Shown piece after piece: positions 34,647 to 49,600 of a stretch of DNA of 64,000 bases. The translations under genes and the position numbers were made by a program. Each line of letters begins with the position of its first letter. Within the stretch, counting starts at the first letter, position 1. The stretch spans positions 620,001 to 684,000 of the forward strand of contig QEYB01001152.1 of NCBI GenBank assembly GCA_017562135.1. The letters run 5' to 3'. The notes under the pieces were generated by a model. It was given only the letters and a program-made list of their open reading frames with translations, made no database searches and was not told the origin of the DNA. Origin of the DNA: Dipylidium caninum (Eukaryota > Platyhelminthes > Cestoda > Cyclophyllidea > Dipylidiidae).

Positions 34647-34684
34647 AGACCGAAGTGGGGTGTGACATCGCAGGGCGGCCCCGC

Positions 34685-37600
34685 CTACCAGTGGTGGAGT
34701 GAAGGTGGGGTGGGCGCAGACGCAGGCGAGACAACATCGGGCTCTTTGTCTGACAAATCGAAGAAAACAGTCGACTGTTGGGGCGGCATTGAGAGGGGGG
34801 AAAGGTCGGTTGCGTTTCGTAAAATTGCCATACTCAGCGGCCCAGTGGCCGGAGTGGAGAGATGCTGTTGGTCCATCAACTCCTTGACGTGCGACGCGTA
34901 CCCTTCCCGAATGGGCTGTTGGAACAAACCAGTGGTTGCTAAGGTTAAGCATGTGATTAAACTGGTGCAAGTAGTTCAATCTGAAAGATTATTTAGGTAG
35001 GTGGAATAACCGATTGAGTAAACGACTACTTCCTGCCCGATGACGTGGTACGAGGGAACCCAGTCACTAATACACTGAATATTTACAAGTACATTAAAAA
35101 GTGTTGACTTTCTGTAATTAAAACTTACATAATAAACAAGAGATAAAGACAGATGTGTTAAAACTTCCAAGTCCATATTAAAAACGCTGCAAAAGCAAGG
35201 TGGACATTATTGAGCATATTAGAAAGAAATAAAAGTAATTAGAGCGTGTGCCGGTTAGAAATAACTTCCGTATGATGTTTACTCAAACCTCGGCAACGGG
35301 ATAGGTGGAATTTTAGTCGCACATCTCTTCGACAAAATGGATTATGGCATTTCCGAATAAAAATGTGTGTCCCTAAAGTAAGATGTGAAGAGCGATTTTC
35401 CGACTTTACAACTATGACCAATATAAACAACACAAAGCGGGGATAAATGCAACAGATTATCAAATATTCAGACTAAGTAGAAGAGTGCCTTTTATGACAG
35501 TTTACTTAGACAGAAAATGCAACTCACAGTTGCCTCCAGAGCCTGGCGGCGAGAAAGCTTGCCCACTGCAAAAATCTGGTGTGTCTGAAGACCCAGTGCC
35601 CGATACATTGGCACGTCTTTAGCCGATCCGTAGGCGCAGTGTACGGATAAGTGATTCTGTTTCGAGGGGAACAAAATTAGAAAATAAGAACCAAGCAAAC
35701 TGCAGGCAGGGCTCAAACATGCACTGCACCACCATGTAAAGTCTACTGCTGTCTGCCATAGAATGATCTAAAATCGAGAGGTGCGACTCTCTTCCACGCA
35801 CCACGTCTCATCTTTAACAATCGCATTTGAAATGCATCATTGACGGCTATGCCGACTTGTCTTAGGTATAGCTTGCGTTTGCGCAATAGTGGACAAAAGT
35901 TGCTACAAAAATTTATTGATAAATCCAACAAAATAAATGATGGTTTTAGAGATCAGAAATTATTTCACACAAGTGACAATTACTCAGTTTACCAATTAGT
36001 TTTAATAATACCAGCCGTTACGACCTCAACAAGGCCAAAAGTCACATCCATACAAGGTCGTAAGAAAATGTTGCGGCACTGGATAGCACGGAAAACGACT
36101 TTTATACTCAATGCAAAATGGACCTCATTTTCTATCAACAGTATTTTACCCCTTGCTTCTTTTCTGACCCAGCTTCCCTGGGCTCACATATCTGTACTTG
36201 AGTAAGATTCACGCCATACTTCAAACAGACACAGGAATCCCCCGTTTGTCCGGATGCTCTGGCAACGCTTAGGATGAAAACAAAGGACAACAAGGCTGTC
36301 ACGTGCACCACGTCCCCAAGTGTACTTCCCTATTCAAGAGGACGGGATAGGATGGGTGGGCAGAGAAAGCAACGAGTACCTGTTCAATAAGAGTTTTGAG
36401 AAGTATAGCCTTCTGTCGAAGTGGGTCAGCGAAAATGCCGTCGAGGAAGAAGGTGAGACCAGGAGGAAAGTTATGTTGAGCAAGCCACGAGCAAACCTGG
36501 CGGTGCTGCATGTCCGGCCGCGCCGACACGTAGATGAGGAGGTAGCCCATTGCGTGCCAGTAACGCATTATGTCTACACTGCCAGCTCGAACCTTCGGAT
36601 CCTGAGAACAAGAGGAAGAGGCTAGCAATAGATGCGCCCCTGAAGTTTCGGTAAAATACTTATACAATCCAGACCATCTGCCCTCCGTGCCATTGGCCGT
36701 TTGGGCTAACGCCTCAGCAGTGTCCCCATCAATACAGCCTCGTAACGAAAGTCGTGGATCGAGCAATAGTCGAAACGAAACGCGACGGGTGGAATAAGAA
36801 TCAACCCCGGGGGAGATCCAACGTGTGATGCTAACCAGTGCATGAATGATAAACTACTTGTGTGGTTATACCTTATGCGTGTAAGCGTGGCGGTGAAAGA
36901 ATATTTTCTAATACTTCCCTCTTGTGATCCTTTAAATTGCCGACCTACGAACATGATTTGTCATTTAATAAATGCAGCGTGAAATAAGGCGCGGTATTCA
37001 GAAAATGACAAAACCCCTGCAGCCAAAGAAGTCAGGAGGGAGTATTTGAGGGGACATATTTTAAATTGTGCTCGTCAGCCTAATTGATTGGCCGGGAAAG
37101 CAGCAATAATTTTTTGTTCGAACATTTATTATCATTGTCGTTGTTATCACCATCACCATCATTGTTACTATTATCTACCAAAGAAGGAAAAAAAAAACAA
37201 TTTGAAACGGGTGTTAAAGACACCAGTAAAGTAAAGCGTTCCCAGTAAAGTGCTCAATGGTTCTAGTTGATAGTGAACTCACCAAAAAATAATTAATGCC
37301 ACGGAGGACGTATGACAAATGGCACTTCGACTCGCCCCAGAAGCACACCATTTAGTTTGGGAAACATGTCGACTTTTCGCTGATAAAAACCAAGCCCCAA
37401 TTATAAATTTTCAGAGGAGTTACACATCATCATCACCCAGCTCATTCATGGTATATTAGAGTTCTTTCAAAAGGTCCTCCCCTCCCTCCCCCATATTGCA
37501 CAAAGCATGAAATTTTCATGTTCCCTCATAAGTTCAACTTAAAAATACACTCTAGTTATAGCATTTGGGACAAACGGTCAATGCCAATGGCGGTGTGTGA

Positions 37601-40600
37601 GGGCGAATGACAGCGCAATGTGCCTCGGGGTAAAAGCAAACAGCAAATCGAAACAAATGATACCGTCAAACACGAGCACAATTGAAATGGAAGATACGAA
37701 AGACTCGATGGAGAATCAAAGAAGCAGGATCAAATGTGGTCATACGACGGGAAAATAACGTACCGTTTGACGATAAAACTACAAAGAAAAAATGTTATAT
37801 TTTATGTCAAATAACCTGAATTTATTCAATGTCATGAAATCTACTTCAAGTAGCACACAACCATGCACTTCGTCTGAGTTACCCTCAAAAGAGGTTACCA
37901 AAGAAGATGACACCTTATTGAAGCTTACTTTAGGAAGAGCACATTCAGGGTTAAATGAACACGGATGTCATTTTTTATGTAGTGTGGAATGATACAGCAC
38001 GAACCCACTCGTGCAAATAAGATGGGCGGTAAAACGTATGTTGGGGTTTCCTGGCAGTATGAGCCGATATGGATTTTAGAATATTATGAGTCGGCAGAAG
38101 AAAGTGCATTATGTGGATCAGAGTGTATTAAATCAAACTCGTATGTTTCCATATCATAACCACTCACATCAGTTAACTGGATTTAACGGTTAAAATAAGA
38201 TTAGCATCAAGTAGCCAAATGAAAGCACGACACTCTCACTCAACCGGAGAAGCACCAAAACTATCTCTGGTGGTTGTGTGTTGAGGTGTATGATTCTAAA
38301 TAAACACACCTTGCCCATAAGGGAGAGACTGGCAGCGAAGGAGCCGTCGATACTGCAGATAACGACGTTGCAATTAGGGGGAACGACAGCAAGGGTGAGC
38401 TCCACCGCCTGTTCATCCGGATCGCCAACAGTGGGCACGAGTTGCAGACGATGCAGACCAACGGGCAATCTTGACCTCTCGGGTAAGTGAAAGGTAAGGC
38501 GACCATTGGAGTCGGTGGTCTGGCTGCCCAGGCATTCCCAACCCAATCCAGTGGCGCTAATCGCCGATGGCTTACGATAAAAAACTTCAACCTTCAGAAG
38601 GAAAAGGTCACATCAATTTTGCGAAACTCATCAACAATTATTTGTTAAAGAATTATCTAGTTGATGAAATGACTAACTTCTCGACGTTTCATCTGAGTAA
38701 ATAACACGAGACATTTGGAGTAAATTGGCGTTTTTCCTGTGCTACACTTAAAAGCACTGTCAAATCCAAAATTGTCCGAAGACGGGAATTAGTCGAGTGA
38801 CGTGTTGGACAACTCAAAAGTCCAATATTCCATTTGAGCCTTTCGCATCATAATAATAGCAAAGTGGTAAAAATTGTTACACAGCAATTAGAAGAACCAT
38901 ACAATTTTGAATGTACAGTTTTCCCCCAAAATTCAAATGGCTTCAGAAAACTACTATCAAAAATTGTTATCGCAACCGATGACTCGGGAATTACAATTTC
39001 GGTTTAAAATCCAAGTAAAATAAACACTTACAACTGTAAACGAGTAAAAAAATCATAAACTGCAGTGAGCTTCTTCACTTCTCGATTGAATTTGCAGAAA
39101 AGGAGCTTCTCGTGGAAAAAAACGAACAATTAATATGAAAAAATAGCCTACTTCCTCATTTGCCAGTGAGGAGAGGTCGAGGGCACCGAAGGTAAACCGA
39201 GCAGTAATGATTTGAGGCTGGCCCTCCAGGAAAATAGCGTCGTTGGCTCGGTGATTGGGATGATTGGCCTGTGAAAGGATAAGTAAAAGTAAATGAGAAG
39301 AGATGTCGGATAAATCTGGTGGCAGACACATAAACGTCTAGTACTAGCAACATAAATATCCTAATAAAAACGGTGATAGGAATACGAAGATCCATAAAAG
39401 GAAAATATTTGAGTGGTAGTGCGCAAATCCTATTAAATTATGCACTTCTTGCAACACTTCTCTGAGCAATACAACTAGCCCACATAACTGTAAAGTTTTT
39501 ACTGTAAAATTAAGAAGAATTAATAAATGAGGATGAATTGATGCGCCAGAGGGCTCAGACGAAGGTAGTGAAAAAGAGCTATTCGTCGATTTCGAAAAAA
39601 TTCAAACGTGAGAGCCTTATTTATCACTAAAATATGGAAAAATTGCTAAATAGTTACAGCCTGCTGCAGTAGTCAACATACTTCTCCTCACACAGCAATC
39701 TCTGTTAGCCACTAGCTAAAAAAGTACATCCACGACAATGATACTCTTACCGATTTTCTAACTTCAAAATAGACCATTCATTTAGTGAATGAAAATTCGT
39801 CTGGTTAAAATAAAGATGGTAGATTTACAAACGCAAAACATAGACGGGCGTCTATTTCCTGAAATAAAGGAAAAAGCTGTGAGTGGATTCTACAATGAAT
39901 TAATTTCATTGTTGTGAAGCGAAAAACTGTGTTATTCTAAGAACTACTGGCATATTGATGGGTAAAGTGTAAGTTATTTTCGGTAGAAGGATCACGCACG
40001 GAAGTCTCGGGAGAGAAGGCCGAGGCAGACCGCTTTTCATACGAAAAGCACACCTAAAATTTCAATATCAGTTTAGGGGTCGACCATACTAACTCCTATT
40101 CCATGAAACTCGACCACAAAGTCTGCCACATGGAATTACATAAAAATCAGAAATAAAATATGATTTTCTTCAGCTCAAACTGTCGAATTTCCAAAATTTT
40201 AAACAAGGTGATACTAATTTACTATTATTAATGGCAATAGTCAACATATACGGAATGGAGCCACAGCAAAAAGAAGTTGTAAAAAGTATTGAACACATTT
40301 GTCAGAACAAAAAACTGACACACGTATCTCTAATTGTTTACAACAGGCAAACAATGACTTCAAGTCAAAATATATACTGCTTTTGTTTCGGTAAAACAAT
40401 TAAACGTGCACAGCAGTGAAACTCACCAGTGAATAGGGAAGGCAGGAGGCCTAAAGAATAATAAGGAACCCAATGCACAGCCGCAAGAATTTGGATGTAA
40501 TAATGCAACTCAGAATACTTGTGGGAAAAAAGGAAGACTGTTTATATATTTATGAAGATGGTACTAGACTTTACCAAGCAGAGAGAGAAAGTATGGGAAT

Positions 40601-43600
40601 GCTTGACAAAAGAATGCGAAGGGTAAGGCATTGCAGCTGAGAGCACAGCATATTGTCGGTTAAGCATGAAGATTTAAAGGAGGACTGCTATAATTTAACA
40701 CCGAGAGAGAAAAACTTTACGCCAATTGTTCTAAAATTGTAAGTAAATTCCTCGTAGACAAGTCAGATTCAAGAAGAAATTGCGAAATTGATGCGACAGC
40801 ACCATAACTTACTAATATAATAAACAATGTAAAACAAATCATTTACTGCTTTTGCATTGCCGCAATGTCACTATTTTGTACGAGAGCACCTTAGTATTAC
40901 TTTTTTTATCTCTGCACATAATACAAATAAGGGATAAAAGCCTGTCATAAAAGTGGTTTCACAGATTAGACTCACTAGGCTTTTTGTAATATGCGTAAAT
41001 TTTAAAACTTAACAATAGATGTTTCGGTTGATGACTGATTAATCACCAGAATGACTGCCAGTTGAAGGACTTGAGTCTAGAAGCCCCCTTTCATGAGCCC
41101 ACGATGCTAAAATTCAAACCATCTAAACGTTTACAAAGGCAACACACGTTCTGAAGTCGTTGCCCACTTTAACAAAGAGAAAGAGTTAAGACTGCTTCAC
41201 TTGATGAGTGTTTGGAATTTTAACTTCTTATTAAAAGCGCATCTTCAAAACATAGTCTGTTTTCGAGTTGTAAGATAACAGCTATTAACGGTAGTGGTGG
41301 TACAAAAAGGCGAAATTAAAAATAATATCAAAAGCCTCAAAATAAAATATGTGGATTAGGCAGGGGGGCTGTTGTCAACGCCGGACGATTTCCATTTATT
41401 CGCAGAAGTCGTACAATCCCTTTAAGCAAATTTAATCGTCTGAATGGAAGCACAAAATAAACTTGCTGTCATATTAGGGTTCTCCTATGGTCATTGTAAT
41501 AACTGCGCATAAGTGTAAACGCCAACACAGATTTCCTGTTCAATTAAGTTTAAGCTGTTAAATTATCCCACAGCATGATGGGTGAAAAGCACGGTGAAAG
41601 CTTTCAAAAAAATAATAATAATAATAATCACAACAACCTTGGTAAGAAGCAAAGTTTAAAATAAATGGAATGTTAAAACCATGAAGACATGTCAATCATG
41701 CTTTTGCTAATGCTAATTACTATAGGTTCAATTCAATTTATTCAATCAAAACCTAATCACTGGGTAATGACAGTAAAACATTCATTCTTTAACGCACCAT
41801 GCTTGAGAAAATTTGTCCAGAAAATGCCCTAATTTCTAGTATTCAACGGAAACCACCCACTATCATGGAGTAACCTATACTGCGTAATGCACCTTAGTCC
41901 GTTCGACTGGTTTGGATTTGAATCTTAACCGATTGGAGATGGAATTGCGGAATTGTCGGCTCAAACCGCTGGTAGTGGTCGGATTAGAGTTCATTGATGG
42001 CGATGAGCTGTGGGCGCGGAAGGGGGAAGAGGAGTGACTGCCGAAGCGGAGAGCCCGAGTCTCGCTAAGAGTGTCCACCACTGCGCACTCACTGGATCCG
42101 GCCGTGGACAAGGCGCTGCCACAAAGTCTCTCGGCAATCTAGGTTAGAAAATGTTTACCTGAGCTTCTACAAATAACTAACATAAATATAAATAACTAAA
42201 TATAAAGAAAATAACATCATCAGTTAACGTAGTACTCGAAGAAACTTATGGGTTCTTTTTGCAGATGGCACTTAGACCGAGATCGCCATAATGGATAAAC
42301 CACTAAATTCATCAAAATTTCACTTTCACTTATATAACCAAAAATGTGACTTCCTGTGGGACATGGGACGAGGTTGTTCAATGCCATATTTCGTTGGAAC
42401 AAACAATTAATTTCTTAAGGAAAACATGACAATGTTATTTAAAATGGAAAAGTATAGGAGATCTGCTCACTTCCCAAACGATGAAACAACTAGCGTCCCT
42501 AGACTCCCAGTAACTCGAATGAACGAGAGGTGGAAGGGCGCGTGAGATGATGCTTTGGACGCTTCTAGGGCAGCGTAAGGCCACATCCACACGTTGCAAT
42601 CCCCACCAGACATTGTGGTCTACAATCGAAAAGAATTCGCCGACATGAAGGGGAAGGGTTGTAATAGTGGGAATCAACAGATTTATAAATTCAACTCTCT
42701 GGGAGAAAAGTAGGGTCATTATATTGTAAACATTATGATCTACAACAAAACAGGTAAGTGATCTGACATTACCACTGCCATCTCCTCATAAATTTGGTAA
42801 AAAATGCGACAAAATGAGTTTGGCAGCAGCGAATCCGAACACGAATGATGGATTGTGGTGTCATTTCAAGTTAGGTACACGTATCAATACCTAAAGATTT
42901 GTCAAAAATTATTCAGGTAAAACACTAGGGTTAACCATTAACTGTGTGTTTCTTGGCTTAAAAACGTCTACATTTCAGTCAATATGTGTTCAACGAATTT
43001 TTCGGAAAGGGAGTAGGATGAAGAAGGACGAAAACAAAAGTTTTCCTGATGACCTGATAAAGAGCCGTCTTTTGTTGTAACCAAGGCGAGACATTGTCGT
43101 AGGTGCTGCCACTGATGGGAACAGCGGGAGGGAAAGGTGGGCAGGTGGACAACAGGAGTCTTCTCAAAGGAGGCGTCCAGAAGGGGTTCCACCCGGTAGG
43201 CAAAAGGGTCAGCCAAATTAAAGATGTTGAAGACCTGACTGCAAGCCGGTCGAAGGGGAGCCCGACCGTTGGCTGATTAAGCGAAAAAGACAAGTCGTTC
43301 GGCGAGCAGTTTATCCACTTGCATTTCCGTACATATATAAACTTCCTCAAACAGACAACTAGTCTTGTCTTTCCGCGAGGCTATCGCCATTCTTCGTAAC
43401 AGCATAAACTAGTTTTAAACACTAAGTGATCTGTCTCCCATTGCAATTGCATTGTAGATGATTAAAATCAGTGTAGTATGCTCACGAATAGGGGGTTGTG
43501 CTAGTATATTTTGCTGGTAATGTTTTATTTCTCAGTCCTCCATAATATGCATTTGTCGGATCATCTTTCGGCATTTACGAGTCCATAAATTATACTTTTA

Positions 43601-46600
43601 ACAAAAATAATCGCACATCTTATCAGTCAACAAAGAACTCATTTATGCGAAAAGAGTCAGAAGCTATGTTTCACCTTGAAATATTCTAAGTTTATTTTGC
43701 ACAAATATATAACATTTTTATCTGGATAGTTTCTGCGGGTACTCATGATCACATTAAAAATAAATATAAATCATTTTTAAAAGTGTAGGTAAACGAAATT
43801 TTGTCCTAAACGCATTTCCTACTCAAAACGCTACGGTTTAAGATAAGCGATTAGAAGTGGACACGAAGCAACAATTCGTCCTACCGCAATATTTAATGCG
43901 GTTATCGAAGGTAAGGTCCAAACGCCGACGAAGACACAGCAAAAGACCCAAAGGCGATCCCAAGAAGAAAACATCTTGCACCTAAATGTTGTTAGAATAA
44001 AATAGGGTAAAATAAAGGAAGATAGGGGACGTACAAAAACTCACGTCAAAGAGGAGAGAGGGCGGACTACCCTGAGTGTCATGACGGAGGCTCTCGAAGT
44101 TAGTGAGTGTATCGTTCTGAAACGACAAGCAAAAAACGAGTTTTTGTTACCAATGAAACAATACAAAAGACACATCCAGATTCTGTTTGACATAGTGAGT
44201 ATCAGGTGAATTTGTTTTTTGTTACTACAATTACGTACATGGTCTGGTGTACGCCCACGAGAAAGGGATTGTGCAGTAAAAAACCAAACTATTACATATC
44301 CGCAGCTCAATTTAGTCAATAATACTTGTCTATTACAGATATTCAAATTTTACGTCAAAATAGAGAAAACACAACAAAAAAACAAGGTTATGCATACCTC
44401 ACATTTAACAGCAAACCATTTCTCACTTAATCATTTAGCTGTAGAGACTTGGCGATGATGTGGTACATACTGTTATTGGATAAAGATTGACGAAACGACC
44501 TAATTCAGTGGAGTGGAGCATGTGATTTCGTGAGAGAAGCCACTGCGCAATGTAATGAAAGCAGGCAGATAGACCAAGCAATTCGGATGTGAAGGGAAAT
44601 GCGAATGACCGGATTTTGATTACATTTGCAACTGCTGCAAGATTGCACAAGCAAACCTTAAACACTGAAGAAGGACAAAAAACAGTCTGAGATGATTGCT
44701 TCGGAATATCGGCTGTTCACATGTTTCTATAATTAACTGGACGCAAAGAACAAAATAACATTAAGTGACAAGGGAAATGCGATCAGCTGCCCATGTTCGC
44801 ATATCCATTCCTAACCAATTTATTGCTCCAAGAATTTCTCAACTTCAACGAGTTACATTCATATTTCAAAGATCTTATTGTTTCAGTAAATTTAATCGAC
44901 GAAAGTGAGAAGTCCCAATCCCAAATAGATGGAAAACTAGCTCAACAGAACGAACAAAACAGGTTTTTTTTCACGATAGCACACTTTCACCTGACATGAT
45001 CTCGGGTTTCATTTTGATACTCTACTCGCATTACTGGTCGACTGGAGGTCAGCCAATAAAATCGCCGACTCTGACACTTAGTTTTAAGAAAAAAAATCCT
45101 GTTACCTATGGGGGCTGGAAAAACCAGATGTCAGAACCCTAACAAGTGACTTGAAGAGTAGTGACGCAATGAGAATAATCGGAACACACCAACGGATAAT
45201 AAAAACCTGCTCACATGTGATTAATATCTTCTCATCTGACAGTTATCCCGGATCTGGCATGATTTTTTAAGGATTCACAATGTTTTGGGCAAGGGAAACC
45301 GTTTACCTTCTCCAGTTTATTTTGTTAAATATACTTTTCCATACAATTCACTCGACCTGGTAATTAAAACCGGGACCCGAGATCAAGAGTTTACGACAAA
45401 TGTCAAGCCTCCGTCAAGTATGTTTGAACAAGTTTGAAAATTGCTCCACCTCAATCACTAACAATAAAAATAATGTGTTACTGTTGGCCCTTTTGCCTTA
45501 AACGTCAAAAATGGGCTCGGGACACGTCAGACGGCTTGAGATGCCTTAACATTGTTTCACATCAGAAATCAGTTAACCAGAAAGAAGCATTTTTGGTTCG
45601 TGGTGGCTTTCTTTATAACCAAATGGAAAGAGGAGTACTAAGTAGGCCGTATTGTGGCTTAAAATAAAAATTTATTTTGATAACGAAAACATAACGAAAC
45701 TAAATGGATTACACCTCCAATAGTTGTGCATATAAGAGGAAAATAATTTTTTTGGTGTTGCCTTGGAACTTTAATTTTAAAATAAAATACTTCAACCTAA
45801 AAATGCAGAGTTTTGATAGAATATTAAGTATTATTTAAGAAATAAGAACGAAATTGTGTTCTGTTGTCGCCTAAAATGTAAATCTCGAAAAATGTCTTCA
45901 AGTGAAGATTTTTTAGATAAACGTAAACTCAACACCATTAAATTACGTGTTTAAAGTCAGGAGAAGAAGAAACCAGGAGGTCGTAGATCATGATGGATCC
46001 TATACTATCCGCGACCACAAACACGTTGCCACTGAAGTGAATTCCATCAACGGAGTCTCGGAAGTCAACGTATTCCTCATTCAACTGTTGTGCTAACCGA
46101 TAAATTGCCTAGGGTACGGATTGAAAGTTACCTCGAATGAAAATAAGTGACTTTACGATGCAAATAAATATGGTATATAAACTGCTATTAAATTGTCTAT
46201 ATTTAGCCGAGGCTTAATAAAGTGGGAATAAATTTACAAGGACAAAAAGTATCTAAAAGCTCACTTGTGGATATTGGGGTGATGTAGTAAGAAGGAGAGG
46301 GATATTGCCAATTGGAACAATACTCCGCATCATCCCTTTATTGTTTCCCGATATACTCGGTTCGAAAATAGCTGGATCTAGCCTAAAAAACAATTATGAA
46401 AATAAAAGACTTGATATTCTTGTAACTTGGGATGACTCAAATTTTAGGCATATATAAAAAAATACACGAAATTCACATTTCTCTTGGGCCTATTTAGCCA
46501 GCAGCCACCTCAAAAAATATACATTGGAAATAAAAAAATTGAAAGCTTAACTTCCTGACGCAAAAGATAAGCCTGAAATTCAGACTGGCAGCGAAAGTTA

Positions 46601-49600
46601 AGGGCTTCGGTGGGGAGAGTGAAAGGTGATCGGACTTGCGATGGGATGGAATGGGCAAGGATAAAGTACATTCGAGCACTACTTGGTAGGTAAAATAAGA
46701 GACCGAAATCACGCACATATGTAACAAACGGAGATTATCTGGCGTGATGGCAGGACACGGAATCAGCCGCAAAATCAAACGCGACTGTAGACCAGGAAAG
46801 AAATTCGATACTGTGGAAGTCAGCAGAGACTTGAATGTTGTGAAGTCAGCAAACTTGCTAGATTCATCAGCCAACTTCTCTTGTAAACAACCTTTGGATA
46901 ATAAAATAATATATTATATGTACTTTTGGGTGTCCTACAGAAGTGACCTATGATATATCCTCATGTGAGTGCAGTGCAAAAAAGTAGTGACTCTAAAAAT
47001 GTCAAAATTGTGTCAGTTGCAAATGTTTCAGTTTAACTAAGTATCAGATATCATGACTCAAACACCTGTTAATAAAGGAAAAATGAAAAAAATCCACGAT
47101 AGCACAAAGTACTTTCTTTACAATAGGTTTGGCGACTCCGACGAGATCTTCTCAAAAATTGTGATCACGATAAAACTTACCTCCATGTACAATGAAAAGG
47201 AGAATATTCGTTTGAGTGACCTCCCCAATTTTGGCATAATGATTGTCTAAACAAAAACAATAAGACAGCAAAGAGGTCAAGGAAGTAAGAATGTGGAAAT
47301 ATAGTAAACCATCCAGCAGCGAATTTGTGCAGCAAACAGCCTGTTTTGTTATTTAGTTATGGCAGTTAGAAAAGGTCGTATATCAAAGCCCACACGACGT
47401 ACGATTTGGATATAATTTATTTAAGACAGCATGCTTCAAATAGATTTATTATGCAGAGTCAAAGCCAAATGTCAATAGCACTCAGTTGGTACCTTCAGAG
47501 GCAGTCGAACAAACAGCGGGCGCAATCTCACCGTTAGTGTTCACAGCTAAGGAGGGAGAAAGGAGATATAAAGGGATTATATGTTGCAATTAAAGCATTC
47601 TCGGTAGCCAAAATCTGGGTATTTTAAATAAGGACGAAGCAAACCTCACACAGGACTCATTTCTTAATAAGGAGAGAAGCTACAAAAAACGGTGTGATTA
47701 AATCAAACATATTCCAGACTTCCTGAAATCATTGCCTGGGAGATTTAAGCAAGTGGTAGTTCTTGGTAGTGACCCATTAACTCAACAAACCCGAACTAAA
47801 TCAAACCTCTGAAGTTTTTAGGGATTCAGCAAACCGAATAATATAAATAAAGGTGGTTATGAATTTACAACTATACGTCAACTATCAACAATTTATAAAC
47901 ATGAATTTACTGTTCCCCGTTAGAAGTTTGCCTTAGCTGGACAACTGAAAGTGCATTGGGTGAGAGTCCACAAATCGGTGAACAAAATTTTCCAGTCCGA
48001 TTAAAGGTATGGATTCAAAGCATTTTAAGGCATCTAAACTGTTAAAGGACAAGCCATAAATTTGGCAATAAGTTACTTGAAACAACGAGCGCAACGACTG
48101 TTTAAAAGTAACATCAAACGATGCATCGCATATAACACTGAGAATAGACCGAACTGTATACGCTTCAGAGAGATAAAGGCACTTTAGAGACGCAAACAAG
48201 AGGGATAAAACTGTTTTAAAGGTAAGCACATTTCGGTTATAGGTAGATCCATATTGAAAAATTTGCTGTTAAGGTTATATTTAAATTTGGCTGTCAAATT
48301 TCACATATTTCTTTCCCCGAAGGATATGCCACTTGGAATCGACAGCAAAACCTTATTTAAAGGAGCTTGAGTCTATCAAACACTCTACTTTCTGATTAGC
48401 CACTCGCCAACCCACAGTCCATAGAGCGGGGACTGGCAAGAGGATAATAGTAGTAAAATAGGGCGATCAAGTAGACTCACATTGAGCGTCGAAAAAGTCA
48501 TCGTCATCTCCGTCTGACCCATGCATACTGTGAAACACTGAGGCTTACAAATCATAAAAAGAAATTTGCGGCGATTAGATCAAATAAAATAAGGAAAATA
48601 AATATTTCTGATGCGACAGATTGCAGTGTGACGGCAAAAAGCGTTTTAATTGGGACCAAATATTCCATGATTTTAGTTTATCGATTAGAAACACTTAAAG
48701 TGGATTGACAAGTAGAAAGAAAATAAAAATAATACGTAGTGAAACAAAATGTGCCGTCTCGGAGGAAAAAGCGATTAAGTGATGCTGTAAGAACCATAAA
48801 GTCGTTCTTCAAGTTGCGAGGCATATCCATGCAGTGGTAGTGCGTGTTTGGGAAATGGAAGAGTCGCTAACACAGAAACCAATCTTTTCCATTCGAAATC
48901 TGCCTAAAATTTAATTCATACATCACCGCCACCACCATTCACAACAACAATAGCAACAACCTAAATTTTCGAGATTATTCCAGTAACCAGAATTAAATAA
49001 AATTATATTTTTGAAGTTGGAATAGGAATCATGAACCACCATGTCAGATAAAACATTCGCATAAAGGAAATTTTTTTGAAGGCATCAACTGTAAAATAAT
49101 TAAGTAAATGAGGCGATAAAAGAAAGTGGTTGTTAAGTTATAGCAAGTTTTAGGCTTAATGGACACCGTCCACGCAGCTATCGAAGAAGCTGTGAGAGTA
49201 ACTACTTTCCTTTTATTAAGGTACCAAAGACAGACCTCAAATAAGCCTAAGCAAAAGTGGATGAATCGAATCACAACACTTTCATAACCGGCAACAATGA
49301 CTTTCACACAGCCTAACAATGCTAGTGATGAAAAAAGTTGACTGAAGGGCTTATCACAAACAGCTAATCCATATAACTTACCCCTTTCGGATTCCGATGC
49401 AAAACTCATACAAGATCCGAAATTCATTGGATGGACTGTTGGTGTATCTTCATTACTTTCACCATTGGTTCTCTTCTCCGTAAAATCCTGTAAATCATGC
49501 AAAATATTATTTTAAGAACATACTGCTTGTTTACTAGTTAATGCCATTAGGAACTGCTTGTTGAATTTAGCAATACATAAGCTTTTGCAAACTCCAGGAA

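Noticed and set aside
44435..44660. Candidate extra PITPNM exon ending at a GTATGT donor (GRFVNLYPIT)
   Set aside because: Splice sites look usable and phase is 0, but there is no similarity to Nir2/rdgB and the model is already in frame without it.
46510..46681. Possible exon after a 35-bp intron in PITPNM (SARMYFILAHSIPSQVRSP)
   Set aside because: Phase would allow it on the left, but I found no donor joining it to the exon at 46382. Direct joining 46717|46382 gives LRLLHMLDPAIF and a better match to the family.
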